From NCBI GenBank assembly GCA_948474755.1, contig CAOLHI010000656.1:186001-250000 (forward strand): a stretch of 64,000 bases of DNA, read 5' to 3'. How positions within the stretch are numbered: position 1 is the first letter of the stretch; each line of letters begins with the position of its first letter. A model generated the notes under the pieces. That model did no database searches, was not told the DNA's origin, and worked only from the letters and a program-made list of their open reading frames with translations. Below, one piece after another: positions 44,415 through 57,234 of the stretch. Made by a program: the position numbers and the translations under genes. The DNA comes from Ctenosaura bakeri (Eukaryota; Chordata; Lepidosauria; Squamata; Iguanidae).

Positions 44415-45400
44415 CTGTGAGTGTGAAATTTCCCATCCCCTAAGGAGGGCAGGTGCAGCAAGCCAAGCACAGAGCAGTGGGCAGGGCGTGGGCAGGGCCT
44501 TGACAATCATGCTATTAAGAAAATATTTGGCATTAAAGAGCTGGGTCATGTGGGTTGAAAGGATGGGATTGTGAAGTATTTGCATCCCACGTAGGTTTGC
44601 TGAAAAGGCGCCCGTCCACCCCCTGAGCCTTTCCTTCCCACTAGTTTTAGCCTCCCAGAGAGAGAGAATGAGAGAGAGAGAAAGCCAAAGAAGAAAAGTG
44701 GTTGAGATCCCTTCTGAAACAGGGTTGCTGCTTTCCTTCTTGACAAAGTCCCCTGGGAACCTTTTGATTTTTTTTTTTTTACCCTCTTCTGAAGCCCAAG
44801 GCAAAAAGTTTTTACAACAACAATTCATTTATACAGACTTACACACTACAGTTCATTCTGCTCCAAAGAGCTGCAAAGTTGGTGAGTCGGTGTGTGAGCA
44901 AGAGACACAGGATGCTCAACATCTTTGTAGCATACCACCATAGAGGTATTTATGTTTCTCAGTTATTACTCTTGCATTAATATTACCCTCTATCTGAAAA
45001 AAATATTCCACTCTCCACTCCTTACATACTACCTGTGTCTGCTGCGTTACACTGATACTGAGTCAACTCAATATAAATCCCATCTGTTCAGCAGAGCTTC
45101 AGGATAGACTTTTTCCAAGTCCTACCAGAACCACTAGAATGGGACTCCAAGAACGTCTCCATTCAAAGCATGTACTATATCAATGATGTACAGGTCTTTC
45201 CTGACTCTCCAGTGCTCTCTAGTATACTTTTTAGAAGAATCTAGGAAATAATTGGTTAAAGATTAATTTGTTGCCCCAGGTATGTCAATTATTATTTTAA
45301 TAATTAAATGAAAACCATGTTAATTGACTGAGTAGAAATTAAGAATTTCCTATGCTTTAATTAATTGTTTTGGAATGGGGAAGGTGTGTTGGACTGTTTT
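44066..45400. other. Intergenic, no gene
   Basis: Only a (CA)n microsatellite at 44373-44412 is recognised. Confidence 0.55.
44373..44412. repeat. (CA)n microsatellite
   Basis: About 20 uninterrupted ca units. Confidence 0.95.
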
Positions 45401-45402
45401 GA

Positions 45403-45599
45403 GGTCATTTCCGCACTACACTGTTATAGTGCTATTATTCCACTTTCAACATCCTATGGAATCCTGGGGTTTAGGGAGGGGCATTTAGAAGTCTCAGCCA
45501 GAGAGCTCTTTGGCCTCAGTAAACTACAAATTCCACAGAATTCCACAGGATGTTGAAAGTGGAATGATAGCACTACCACAGTGTAATGTGGAAATTGCC
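45403..45599. mobile_element. MITE family 1, copy F
   Basis: Arms ggtcatttccgcactacac and gtgtaatgtggaaattgcc; the middle keeps cagccagagagctctttggcctcag. Confidence 0.88.
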
Positions 45600-46768
45600 T
45601 TAGTAATTTTAATTTTTTTAATTAAAGTGATATATTATTAACTTAATATGAACTTAATATGAATAAATGTAACTATTTAACATTATAATTTATACTCAAA
45701 GAATTATGAATGCATGTTTGAATTAGCACTAGCAGAAACAAGTTAGATTTGACATTAATGTTTTCAAGCTCTGATGCTAAGCAGCCATAACCCATTAGTA
45801 TGTTTCAGCCTGTTTTCAAGTGGATCTCCATACCAAATCCATCCAATACTTTGTTTGATTGCTCTGCACCACAGTCATACCACTGTCTTTCAGATGGAGT
45901 GATACCAGCAACAACTTTCCATAGGTACAGTACACAGGCCCCTTGTGGAAGTGGGTGTTGCTTAGAGAGCAGCTTTGCCAGGCGCAAAGTTGAAGGAAAG
46001 GAAAGAAAAGGAGGAAAGAGAAAGAGACGAAAACACATGGACAACAGATAGGTAGGAGGCATGTTTTATTCTGTGAGGGAGTTTATGCTGGTGTGCTCGG
46101 CTGTCTGGTGGAAAGAACTGGAGGAATCTAAGTCCTCCAGTACTGGTCAATGAAGAAAACAGGGTTGAAATTAAAGTCTCTTTGGAATTCATGATCACCA
46201 GTCTTCCTCTCTGATGCTCAACAGATCCTTACACTTATTGCTACTGAATTGTTTTGACTATGTATATTTTTATGTATGGACTACTGATTGACACATTTAT
46301 TATAACTTTCTAGTATTTGTTTATTCCATTTATATTTATTCATTTTCTAACTGCTTGCTTTGACAGAAAACGGAGGGGGCTAGGCAAGTCTGGGGGGAGA
46401 AGGAAACATGATAATAAATGTTATCTTTTATATTTTAAAAAGGCATGTTTTGTAAACTACCTTGAGGAGGCTTTGCTTCAAAAAAAAGTACAAATACTTT
46501 AAATAAGAGTAACCCCTGGGGCTACTGCAACTTGTTGTGGCTATGGTGGCTACTGTCACAGAAGAACAATCTGGAACTGTGTGGTAGCACCGAGAAGCAG
46601 ACAGCCCTTGTGTCTGTGTGCGTGCATGTGTGTGTATGGGGGGAGTGGAGAAGAAAATAGGAATGGAGTAAAGGTGCCTTGTGGGAAACAGAGAAGTTTG
46701 GAAGAAGAAGAAGGTCTCTCTGTCCTGAAAGAAAGAAGCACAATGAGCTTTGAAATAAATTAGACAGA
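45600..46768. other. Intergenic, no gene
   Basis: AT-rich; several short A+G-rich runs near 45985-46030. Nothing recognised. Confidence 0.55.
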
Positions 46769-46956
46769 GGTTCTTTCCACACTACACTGTTATAGTGTTA
46801 TTATTCCACTTTAAACATCTTGTGGAATTCTAGAGTTTGTAGAATGGCTCTTTGGCTGAGAATTCTAAATGGCCCTCCCTCAACTTCCAATTCCAGAATT
46901 CCACAGGATGTTGAAAATGGAATAATAGCACTATAAGAGTGTAGTGCAGAAATGCC
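46769..46956. mobile_element. MITE family 1, copy G
   Basis: Arms ggttctttccacactacac and gtgtagtgcagaaatgcc; more diverged than the other copies. Confidence 0.85.
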
Positions 46957-47149
46957 AAGAGACAGGTGTGTGTTTGCTTGTTGCTTGCTTGCTTGTTTGT
47001 AGCTAGCCCTTTCCCCAGAACTGGGGAAGCAAGGTGAGTGAGAAAAATTAAATTTGACACAAGTAAAAGCACATTATCAATAGAAGCAAGCACCAAATTA
47101 AAATGTCATTAAGCAGAGAAGATTAATAGTTCAACAGCAGCAACTAAAG

Positions 47150-47280
47150 GCCTAAATATCCTAAAGGCACCAGGAAGGAACTGGCAAAACCATTCCTGAT
47201 TCTTCCTAACCTAAGAAAACCCTGTGAAATTAATGAGGTTGCCATACATCAACAGGTTACTTGAAAGCACATACCCAAAC
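47150..47280 (+). repeat. 5S-SINE 3' part, 5' truncated
   Basis: gaaggaactggcaaaaccattcc, aagaaaaccctgtgaaatt, gttgccatacatcaacagg and ttacttgaaagcaca match the tail of the SINE at 7478; the 5S head is missing. Confidence 0.75.
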
Positions 47281-47912
47281 AAGGGCACAGCCAGATTGAT
47301 TAAAAAGACTAGAAAGTCCCACTTTTTATTCTGTTGTTTCCAATTTGGAGATCCATACCTGTTTTGTTTAACACAGAATATTTTCTGGCAGATCCTGATA
47401 TGATAGAGACTTTTTACTGGCTTCCCAGGTTGTTTTAACCCAGTTTAAAATTAGAGGGAAAATAAAAATCCAGGAATAAAATCTGGAACTTTTCAATCAG
47501 TCTGTATGACCCCCCCCCCAAAAAAAAACTAGGAACAAAAGGGATGGGTATAAGAGAAGGAAAATATTATACAAAGACGTAAATGTCAAAGCAACCAGAG
47601 AGAAAGAGATGAGAGAATCTGACGAACATGGTAGTATATCAATAAAGTATGAAAGAAGAATGGTTAAAGAAAAGACAGTAGATGAGTAAGAATACTTTGA
47701 GAGGCATCTGGATGGGGAGGAGAAATAGATCATAAAAGATCTCCTCAACTTAAGAGCTTCTGGGTCTGCAACTTCTGCCTAACGTGGGAATGTTGAGTCA
47801 TGACACTTCAAGTTCTCCTGTCCGTTGAGGGTAGCTGTACTATGGAACATCCTGCTACAAAGAAAACACTGTAGCAAAATATTCGGCAATTTTAAAAGTG
47901 GGTTTAAATTCA

Positions 47913-48412
47913 GTAGAATATTGTGTCCAGTTCTGGGCACCTAATTTCAAGAAAGATATTGACAAGCTGGAACATGTCCAGAGGAGGGTGACCAAAATAG
48001 TGGTGAGTCTGGAAACTGTGCCCTGCGAGGAACAGCTTAGGAAGTTGAGTATGTTTAGTCTTCAGAAGAAAAAGCTAAGAGGGGACATGATAGCCATGTT
48101 GACATATTTGAAAGGATGTCATATCGAAAAGGGAACAGGCTTGTTTTCTGATGCTCCAGAATCTAGGACAAGGAGCAATGGATTCAAACTATGGGAAAAG
48201 AGATTCCACCTGAACCTCAGGTAGAGCTTTCTGATGGTCTGGTAGTGGAATCTCTTGCCTTGGAGTGTGGTGGAGTCTCCTTCTCTGGAGGTTTTTAAAC
48301 AGGGCCTGGATGGCCGTCTGTTGGGAATGCTCTGGTGGGTGTTCCTGCATAGCAGGAGGCTGGACCTGGATGGCCCCTGTGGTCTCTTCCAACTCTATGA
48401 TTCTATGATTCA
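47913..48412 (+). mobile_element. CR1 LINE 3' end (plus)
   Basis: attgtgtccagttctgggcac to the end ctatgattctatgatt. Most of the reading frame is still visible (VEYCVQFWAPNFKKDIDKLE), then it is shifted. Confidence 0.9.
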
Positions 48413-48831
48413 ATATAAAATGGTAATCAGTAACGTCTAAGGCCCAAGACCTGTCACTGCACTACCTCTGGGTAACTGACAGATATTTGCTATTACCAGG
48501 CCACAAAAAGAATCCCTGGTGGTCTGTTGTAGCAGGTGGCTTCCTGCCTTTCTTAGCCCAAATGTTAAAGGAGCTACCCAAGGTGCTAAATCCTATCCTC
48601 CAAATATCCCCAAATTCAGCCCCTTAGGCAGCTCCCTCAAAGTTCAGAGTAAAACCCTAGAACAGATTCACCATCACAGTGTCATGAAAGCCACCAACCA
48701 CCCAGGTTAGGGCTAGAAAGTTGGAGAAACTCTGCTGTAGAGGTTGCTAATTTAAATGGATGGTTTCTGAATCACCATGCAGGTTCTTTTTCATTCCCCA
48801 AGAAGCTGTTATTGTGGGTTCTCTCAACAGA

Positions 48832-49110
48832 CCTGGCCCTACCATTAGGTAAAGTGAGATATTTGGCTTAGATGGCAACTGTTGGGAAGTGGCAGCAAGA
48901 TATTTGGGCAAGAGAGCCATGTGGTAAGTGCACCCCATGGGATTTCCTGCTTCCTTCAGATGTGTTGAAAGCCGTGCTGTTGCTCTTTTCAACAGTGAAG
49001 AGGCAAGTACTAGTTTTCCTTTTTGTTTATGAAATGAGATGGGATGGCCCTTTGTTTTTTGTCTCAGGGAGCAAAATGTTTTCAGTTCACTCTGGCTTTC
49101 AACCTTTGCA
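48832..49110 (+). repeat. Unclassified dispersed repeat, copy 2
   Basis: Begins tggccctaccattaggtaaag and ends near agcaaaatgttttcagttc, the inverse layout of 43765-44065. Confidence 0.6.
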
Positions 49111-49360
49111 GGATCTCCTTTGAAGGAGATACTTATCGATTTGTTTGCTTACTTATTAGATATCAGGATACAACAGCAGTACAAACAAGTACTGCCAGTT
49201 ACTGAGTAACATCAGTGCAGGGATCAGTTTCATGACCTACCAGACAAGCATGCCAAACTCCTTTTTGTATAGGCTCTCTGCTCCAGCAGTACACTGAAAG
49301 TAGCAAACACTTTCCCTACCCCAGCCTTCAACTCAACCCCAAGTAGAGTATGATTTCTAA

Positions 49361-49564
49361 GAGAACACTACTGCACTACACTCTTATAGTGCTATTATTC
49401 CACTTTCAACATCCTGTGGAATCCTGGGGTTTGCAGTTTAGGGAGAGGCTTTTAGAATCCTCAGTCAGAGAGCTCTTTGGGCTCAGTAAACTACAAACCT
49501 CAGAATTCCACAGGATGTTGAAAGTGGAATAATAGCACCACAACAGTGTAGTGCAGAAATGGCC
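49361..49564. mobile_element. MITE family 1, copy H
   Basis: The left tip is mutated (gagaacactactgcac); the right tip gtgcagaaatggcc is intact. TAA at 49358-49360 and 49565-49567. Confidence 0.87.
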
Positions 49565-49569
49565 TAACT

Positions 49570-52530
49570 CACTGAATTCTAAAAATCTGGACCTTGAAAT
49601 AGGTTGTAGGCTCTCTCTTTTATGAGGATGGTACTCCATCCAGATTTGAGATGCTTGTTGTGAAGCCTGTTTTGTTCTAAGGCAGACAAACAGATGCTTG
49701 GAACCAAAGAAGTATTCTCATCTCCGTTGGTGCCTTTTCTGTGTTAGTGTCTCTTCTTTCCATCTTTCAGTTTAGTTGGGTTTGGTTCCTTTCATCAGGG
49801 GTGAAGATCTCTCTTTCCCGATTGCTGACTTGGCAGGATAGTTGCATGACCTTGGCCTAGGAACAAAGGTTATCCAACCAGAAATAGTTCAAATACGGAG
49901 GACTTAATGAACATTCTGTCCTCTGACAGCACGTTAACAATCATTATCCCAGCTGGAGAAAGGTCAAGGCATGGACAGGGCAATGAACATAGAGTGAATG
50001 CATTAGCTGTGTCTCTGGATTGCTCTGTAGTTCAGAGGAGTACAACAGAGCGCTCTAGCATAATTCTGAGTACCTCGTAGTAGCACGCAGCCATGACAGT
50101 TACAGTGGCATCAAACTGCTCTGTTGGTGAATATATATTCTGAGGTTCTACTCCTACACTTATTTCCTTAAGAGCAAATCTCGTTGAACTCAGTGGGACT
50201 TGCATCTAAATGTACACATGTATGATATAGTGGGGTGGAGAACTCTTAAGATGTTTTGGACAATAGCTCTCACAGTTCTTTAGCACTGGCCTTGATGGGT
50301 GGGGATTCTGGGAGCTGAAGTGGAAAATGTCTGGAAGATCAATTCCATTACACAGAGTTGTTAATGTCCAAACTGATGGACTTAAGACTTGGATAAACAG
50401 CATGAGAGTGGGAGAGACACTTCCTTCTGCAGCATTCTCACTTTAAAGGGATGGTGATTCACACAGCTGCTGTCATTGTTAGTGCCTTGCATTTTTCCAA
50501 GTCCTGCTGTGTGGCAATGCTTGTGTAAAGGGATATCATGAATGTTGTGTTTATATGCATGCTAAATCAAGCTCCAAGCCTGACATGACTTCTTTCTATA
50601 TGGCAGACTGCTTACTACTTAAATCCAATTTACACCCCATCCCATTCTGCTTACATTGCAGAACCATCAGTCAACATCTTTTAAAAATTAATTCTATGTA
50701 ATCAGCGTCATGCATTTAACATGCACATTTTAAAAAAATATATAAACAGCAACTGCAAGGATGGGATGAGTGATGCAGTAACTAGGGAGCGAAGGTTTAA
50801 CCTTTTCCTTCCCTGTTGCCATCTTCTTTTCTGGAGCTGCTGTTTAAATTGAGAAGAAATATCCCATTGGCATCACTGGGAAATTTCTTCCTTGTGAAAA
50901 CAGCAGCACCAATTTTTGTTCAAACCACAACAAGAGAGGAAAATGTTAACTTTCTTCTCCCTCCTTACAATGACCCTTATAATTATCAGATACTCCAGTG
51001 GCTGCTATTTGCCTTTTTAAAATGTTTACAAAATACAAATACACATTCAACATCACCAACGAGTTTGGCCTCAGATTAGCCTCTTAGCTAAAATATTTGT
51101 ACTCTTCAGACAACTGCATTGTGCCATGACTGAGAGAAGAGACAGATCCTGGCAACGATGGAGTAGCCATCTAAAAAGCTTGTGAGTGAATGTGATTTGC
51201 GGGCCTCCAACCCCATGGAGGGGAGAAAGCCCGAATATCAACTGTTGCTTCCAAGATTTTTCAGTGACTGCGTGGATGCAAGCATGAACAGCTATGGAAT
51301 AATGCCTTTTGAAATCTCCCTCTGGTTCCATGTTGCAAACTTTTTTTATGGCTATTAGCTTGAGATTCTGGATGTTTGTTTTCACTCTGAGCAGTGAAAT
51401 TCCTACAGCAACAGCTCTTCTGTAGCACTGACAATTGCTTACAACCTTACGGCTTTTTTCATGGGCCCAAATTGGTAAAGGACAGTGGTAACACCCCTTG
51501 CTTTCACTACAACACCAAACAGAGGTGGAGATTCTCCAATTTCCTTCAACTCTTTATTCTGACATTAATTTTATCACAAAGGTGTTTCTCTTAACAGTAA
51601 GCCTAAAGCTATGTCCTGGCAGCAGCTTCTTGATTGGTTGATTCACATGATTTAGCACTAAAACAAGAATGTGGAAAGTAATACGTGGTGTGTATGTGTG
51701 GTATGCATGTGTGTGTAAATTTGCTTAGAATTTTGTGCAAAAACTCATATTTCAACTGTGCTACTTATGCTGAATTACTTTAACCTTTGGTATACTATTG
51801 GATGGGTTCTAAAACTGGCATAATTTCCATTTATCACTTGAGTGTTATAATAGATGAAACTGGCTTATCTAACAGCCTCTTCTCCCTCTTCCATCCTGCA
51901 CAGTGGTCTGCTTAAGATTTCCCAACAATGCTGTCAGCAGTCTGTACCTGTTCACAGTTTTATAAATTGGAGATTCTGGAAAAGCAAGCTAAACCAGGCC
52001 TGTCAGCTGCAGTACTACGTATCTTGCTTTAGTTTTGTTTTATCTTGCCCAAGTACCCTTTTAACATCATGCCAACACTTTCTACTGACACAGTACAAAG
52101 TATGGCTAAGCATACTTAACCAGATACTACATTTCATTGAACTCATTTCTGTTAAAGATTGAGCCGCAAGCTTTGTATTTAACTGAAGTCCTTCTCTTAA
52201 GAAGGAAGAGGAATCATTTGTCAGTTTATCACTTTGAATTCTACTGGGAAACAGTCTAGTAGCCAGTGGAGCTGTTGTAAAAATGGAATTGTATTCTCCC
52301 TGTAACTAGACCAAAAAATCTGGTTGACAGTTTTGGTACCAGCTGAAGTTTCTGAACAGTCTTCAAACGCAGCCCCACATAGGACATGTTGTAGTGGTCC
52401 AAACAGGATTTAACTAAGGCATGTGTCACCATAGGCAGATCTGAATCCTCCAGGAACAAGGATATTTGGCATACTAGTTTTGACTGTGCAAATGCCATCC
52501 TTACTACTGCTGAAGCCTAGGCATCCAGGC
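49570..52530. other. Intergenic, no gene
   Basis: A faint hAT-like MITE at 50228-50335 (ggggtggagaactc, ggtggggattctgggagctg). The rest is unassigned; short frames lack domains. Confidence 0.5.
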
Positions 52531-52536
52531 TCAAGG

Positions 52537-52928
52537 TGTTGCAGAACAGAGATAGAGACCTACGGATTAAGGAAAATCGTTTATTTGTCTCAGTGGGATT
52601 GTTCCCAAAAGACTGAGCCCCGCCTCTTCATATTCACAGCAATTTATACATTTTCCAGTGCAATCATCACATGCTCAAGAAACAGAAACAGAACAAGAAA
52701 GAGAACAGATCTGTTGTACGTAAGTTCCCACCAATGTCTACATATGTTGCAAATCTTCTGTAGCACAGCCAAGGGCTAGCGAGTCGAGCCAAACCGATAA
52801 CATTCCATTATACAAAGTTTCATTATCTTTCCTTCAAACACAGAGGGACTTCAATTGCAGAGAAAATTAACTGCTTTTCCCTCACACCCAGAGGTCATCT
52901 AGACTGACCCAAGACTGTCTCCACCACA
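52537..52928 (-). mobile_element. Solo LTR (minus), 4-bp target duplication AAGG
   Basis: Read on -, it starts TGTGGTGGAGACAGTC and ends CTGTTCTGCAACA, so it has TG...CA ends. It carries a polyadenylation word (gtttatt on +) and is flanked by AAGG at 52533-52536 and 52929-52932. About 392 bp, homologous along its length to 61827-62226. No internal retroviral region or second LTR is adjacent, so it is a solo LTR left by recombination. Confidence 0.88.
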
Positions 52929-52932
52929 AAGG

Positions 52933-54099
52933 CAGAATCCAGAAGTACATCCAAACTCTGACTGTGCATCTACAGTGGAGGTGTAACCTCATGCAGAACA
53001 GGCTGAATCCTGACCTGTCTTTCAACTGAACAAGACCACCAAATCCCAAATTTCAGAGCAACCTCCCTATGGTTTAATGTTAAGATTAAATAGCATGGCT
53101 GACAATGTATGCAGGACCCCACAAGGAGATGGCTAAGGAGTCAATGGTGAATCCCCAGACACCACTCTCTGAGATCATCCCTCCAAAAATGAATGAAATT
53201 ACCATAAAATTATACTTCATGCCCTACCCCAGTAAGACAAGCTAGAGGGTACCATGGTCAATGGTATTGCCAAACTGCTTTGAAGTCCAGGAGAGCCACG
53301 CTCTCCCAGCAAAGATTGCCCACCGAAGTAACCAAAGTGGTCTCCATCCTCAAATCCAATCCTTAGATCAGATGGAATTGGATCAAGACAATTCATTTAA
53401 TCCAGAAACTCCTGAAGCAGAGAAGCAACCATACGCTACACTACCAAAATGGAATATTGGTCACTGACCAATCATAATCCAGTACAGTGGGGTTTCAAGG
53501 AAGATTTTAAAAAGTAAGATTTTAGAAATGCCTTTTTAGGCATTTTAGACCTTTAGGCATTTAACAGCACATGTCCTATTAATGTCCACTCAGAAGAAGT
53601 AAGTCCCACTGAGGTAAGTTAGATGTACAATATATACAGATAAGCGGGTATAGGTTTGCACTCTTAGATGATTGTTTAATTAATTAATGAAAGTGCTATA
53701 CATTTGTGTATGAGTAAAGACAATTCTGAAGCAAAAGGCAATCTTTATTTTTAGGTGCCTTCATGCATGAATTGGCAGATATAATCAAAGGAGGTAAGGA
53801 GGAGTGATAAAAAGGAATTTAAGCCAGAGCTTTGCCATCTGCAAATTTTATAAGTGCCAGCATTAACGTGTGTCTGTTTTAAAATCTGTCTGGTTAATTA
53901 GAGAACCTCTTCAGCCCTTAAGAAGTTTTTTTTTAAGTTAATCTTGCTAATTAAATGTTGCAGTCCTAGTTTGATATAAAAGCTGTACTGAGCTGTGTCG
54001 TGATGGCAAAACTTTATCACCATTGTTGAGAATCCTAGACTCCAGATGCAGCAACAGTACAAAAAGCTAGAGAAGACAGAAAAAAAAATCCTTTACTAT
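52933..54099. other. Intergenic, no gene
   Basis: No exon or clear repeat; a short old repeat word aagtaagtcccactgagg near 53598. Confidence 0.5.
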
Positions 54100-54776
54100 C
54101 ATAGAATCATAGAAATGTAGAGTTGGAAGAGACCACACGGGCCATCCAGTCCAACCCCTGCCATGCAGGAACACCCTCAAAGCACTCCCGACAGATGGCC
54201 ATCAAGCCTCTGCTTAAAAACCTCCAAGGAAGGAGCCTCCACTACACTCCGAGGCAGCAGATTCCACTACCGGACAGCCCTGACTGTCAGGAAGTTCTTC
54301 CTGAGGTTCAGGTGGAATCTCCTTTCCTGCAGCTTGAATCCATTGCTCCTTGTCCTGGTCTCTGGAGCAGCAGAAAACAAGCCCTCTCCCTCCTCTACAT
54401 GGCATCCCTTCAAATATGAGAGCCCTGGTGGCGCAGTGGTTAAATGCCAGTACTGCAAGCCACAAGGTTGTGAGTTTGATCCTGCCGGGCTCCAAGGTTG
54501 ACTCAGCCTCCCATCCTTCTGCAGGTCGGTAAAATGAGTACCCAGCTTGTTGGGGGCATGTATAGAAATATGTATAGAAATACATGCTATTTGTAAGTTG
54601 TTCGCCACCTCGATCCATATGGAGAGGCAGGATACAAATAAATAATAAAAAAATATATTTAAACATGGCTCTCCTGTCTCCTCTTAACCTTCTCTTCTGC
54701 AGACTAAACATACCCAGCTCTCTAAGTCTGTTCTCATAGGGCATGGCTTCCAGGCCTCTCACCATTTTGGTTGCCT
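54100..54776 (-). mobile_element. CR1 LINE 3' end (minus), split by a SINE
   Basis: 54100-54416 and 54656-54776 are collinear with 1328-1745 of the first CR1, so they are one insertion interrupted by 54417-54655. Its 3' terminus is catagaatcatag on +. Confidence 0.92.
54417..54655 (+). repeat. Sauria-type tRNA-derived SINE nested in CR1
   Basis: Box A gtggcgcagtggttaaatgcc, box B ggttgtgagtttgatcc, then tcggtaaaatgagtacccagc, the tail ttcgccacctcgatcc and an A/T-rich end. Closely related to the SINE at 63093. Confidence 0.92.
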
Positions 54777-54779
54777 TCA

Positions 54780-55755
54780 GAAACTATGCTCCCAGAAACA
54801 AGCAATCTTGAGGATGTTGTCCCCCACTCCGTTTTTCTTCTTCTTCTCTAACCTTAATATTAAAATTTTCCTCAGCCTCTCCTCTGGCAGTTACAGCTAT
54901 AGGGGAGAGAGGCAATGTTAACTGAGTTTGGGTTAGCTGGCCATTCAGTGTCCTTGGTTGGCACGTGACAACTGACGTTTTTGTGTAATGAGGTGATATC
55001 GTTACAGAACTTGTAGATTCAAATACGTGCAAGAACAGCTCTTAGATCAGACTGCCCATGAGTTAAGATCTTCTTGGGAAGGGAAGTGCTCTTCTCAGAG
55101 TACCTTGTACACATGAAGTGACAGCTAAGGAGAGAACCTTCTCTGCTATCTGCCTTATTTGTGGAAAAGTGGTACTGACCATGGAATAATTTTGCATCAG
55201 TTCAAAATATTCCTCTTTCCTGGAGCTTTAATCCTAGTTTATTACTAAATGAAAAATTCATAAATAAAATAACATTAAGCATTTTTCTATAGAAAATATC
55301 ACAGCAAATATGCCTGAAGCCCTTTTATGGGACACTTTATTGTGAGGAGATATTGCATAAAACATGGACCAAGGGTAAAAAGAAGTAAAAGAGAGTAAAA
55401 GGAAATTATTAATTAAATTTAATAGTTTGAAAAATAACATAGAAGAAATTAGCAATAAAACATATGAAATTAATACCAAGAAGGCAGAATTGAAACACCT
55501 AGAAATTGACAAAATACTTTTGGGATTATTCTACACAAAAAGCAAATGTTATATATTTGGAAATATAAGTTTGTATTTATTGGCAAAATGAGAGAAAAAT
55601 AAACAAACCAAAATCACAATTGGAGAAATAAAAAAGGAACTGGAAGACTTAAGAACTAAATCTGGTAAAACAAGTGAAGCTTCCAATTCAAAGAGCCAGA
55701 AAGCTTTAAAAAAGGGGAAAAAAAGACTCACAATATCCTATATTCAAAATATGTT
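54780..55755. other. Intergenic, no gene
   Basis: Very A-rich from 55250 on (aaaaagaagtaaaagag); no recognised element. Confidence 0.5.
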
Positions 55756-55756
55756 G

Positions 55757-55990
55757 TTTGTGAACATGCCTTGAAGTTGTCTGCTGACTTGTGAAAACGT
55801 CATGAAGTTCATAGAGTTCTCTTAGGCAAAGAATATTCAGAGGTGGTTTTCCCAGTTCCTTCCTCTAACAAATATGATACAGCAGTTGATATATATTGGT
55901 GGTCTCCCATGCAAGTACCAACCAGGGCTGACCTTATTCGCTTCCAAGATAAAAGGGTATCTGGTGCCTTTAGTATATTTAGGCCTCATT
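55757..55990 (-). repeat. 5S rRNA-derived SINE (minus)
   Basis: Tail complement cttgaagttgtctgctgac, cagaggtggttttcccagttcc, then 5S complement ggtctcccatgcaagtacc and aaccagggctgacctta. Confidence 0.8.
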
Positions 55991-56097
55991 TTAAAATGTA
56001 TTGCATCATTGAAATTGAAAAAAATGAAGCAAGCTTACAAAATGAATTGAATAATGAAATTAGCAAAAATGAAACCAAATACACTATTAATATAAAT

Positions 56098-56098
<1 letters not shown>

Positions 56099-56130
<32 letters not shown>
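56099..56130. repeat. (CA)n microsatellite
   Basis: About 15 uninterrupted ca units in A/T-rich DNA. Confidence 0.95.
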
Positions 56131-56131
<1 letters not shown>

Positions 56132-56599
56132 ATAAATAATATAATAAAATTGGGCAAATGCCTGGGAACAAGTAGATTCATCACAGAATTTTACAATTAA
56201 TTTTCCACTGCTGTAACATCTTATTTAATAGGGCTATTCAACAAAATTTTGCATGGTGAAAAAATGCCAAATATTTGGGGGTGAGGTTGTCATAGGAGCA
56301 ATCCCTAAAACAAATGAATCTCAATAAATGTATCAGTAAAGACATTAAAATACTTTCTTAAATTCTAGCAAAGAGAATAAATAAGTCCATTACATTATTT
56401 AAATCAACAGACAGGGAGCCTATTAGCAAAATCAGTTGAAAAAGTACATGCGTACCAAACAAAAACCAAATGCGTCACTTGTCTTTAGATTCCATGAAAG
56501 CATTTGACAGAATCAATGGGAAATATCTCTTGAAATTTTTAAAGCCCAAGGCTTTGGGAGGAAATTTGTCTCCATGTTAATTAATGCTATCAAAAATCA

Positions 56600-57020
56600 A
56601 CGCATGCAGTTTCTGTTGCGAGAGGGCCCCTTGAGCATTGCATGAATGGGAGCGTCGGCCCGTACGACGCATTCCCATTCATGTGACGCTCACGAGCCAG
56701 ACGCAGAGAGGACACGCACCTTTTTATTTTCGGCTGTAAGCCGAAAATGGTGCGCAGTCGCACAATGCTCCCGGGGCCCGCACGCATTTACCTGCTGTGT
56801 GGTGCGTCGGGAGCCGGGCCAGGCGCGCTTCCTGCTGCAGCACTAGCCTACAATCCCCAGGTTGCGGTGCGGTAGGAAGGGGCGGGGCGCTCGCAAAATG
56901 CTTGCGCAACCAGGAAGCACTGCAGAACTCAAAGAGCAGGGAAGCGGCGGCGTTCCTGCTGAGGCTTTTTGCGTGAGATGCCCCCCCAGCCGCGCAAACG
57001 GGTAACGTGCGAAAAAGGCC
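56600..57020 (-). mobile_element. MITE family 2, copy d
   Basis: Right end gtgcgaaaaaggcc; interior ttcggctgtaagccgaaaatgg and gggcccgcacgcatttacct match the reverse of copies b and c. The left tip is diverged (start approximate). Confidence 0.8.
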
Positions 57021-57044
57021 TGAGATATACATGAATGGAACTGA

Positions 57045-57234
57045 GAGCCCTTTCACACTGCACAGTTGCAGCACTATGATTTCACTTTAACTGACATGGC
57101 ATCATCCTGTGGAATCCTGACATTTGATGTTGAGGGAGGGGCATTTGGATTCCACAACCCAGGTTTCCAAAGGATTTTCCTTATGGCAAGCAAAGTAGAA
57201 CAATAGTGCTATAACTGTGTAATGTGAAAGAGCT
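57045..57234. mobile_element. MITE family 1, diverged copy I
   Basis: gagccctttcacactgcac and gtgtaatgtgaaagagct arms; interior keeps atcctgtggaatcctg. The oldest-looking copy; follows family 2 copy d by 24 bases. Confidence 0.7.

Noticed and set aside
44304..44828. 174-codon open frame on -
   Set aside because: Crosses a CA microsatellite (poly-VC stretch) and has no domain or context.
54214..54765. 183-codon open frame on -
   Set aside because: It is a chance read-through of a CR1 3' end, a nested SINE and CR1 again.
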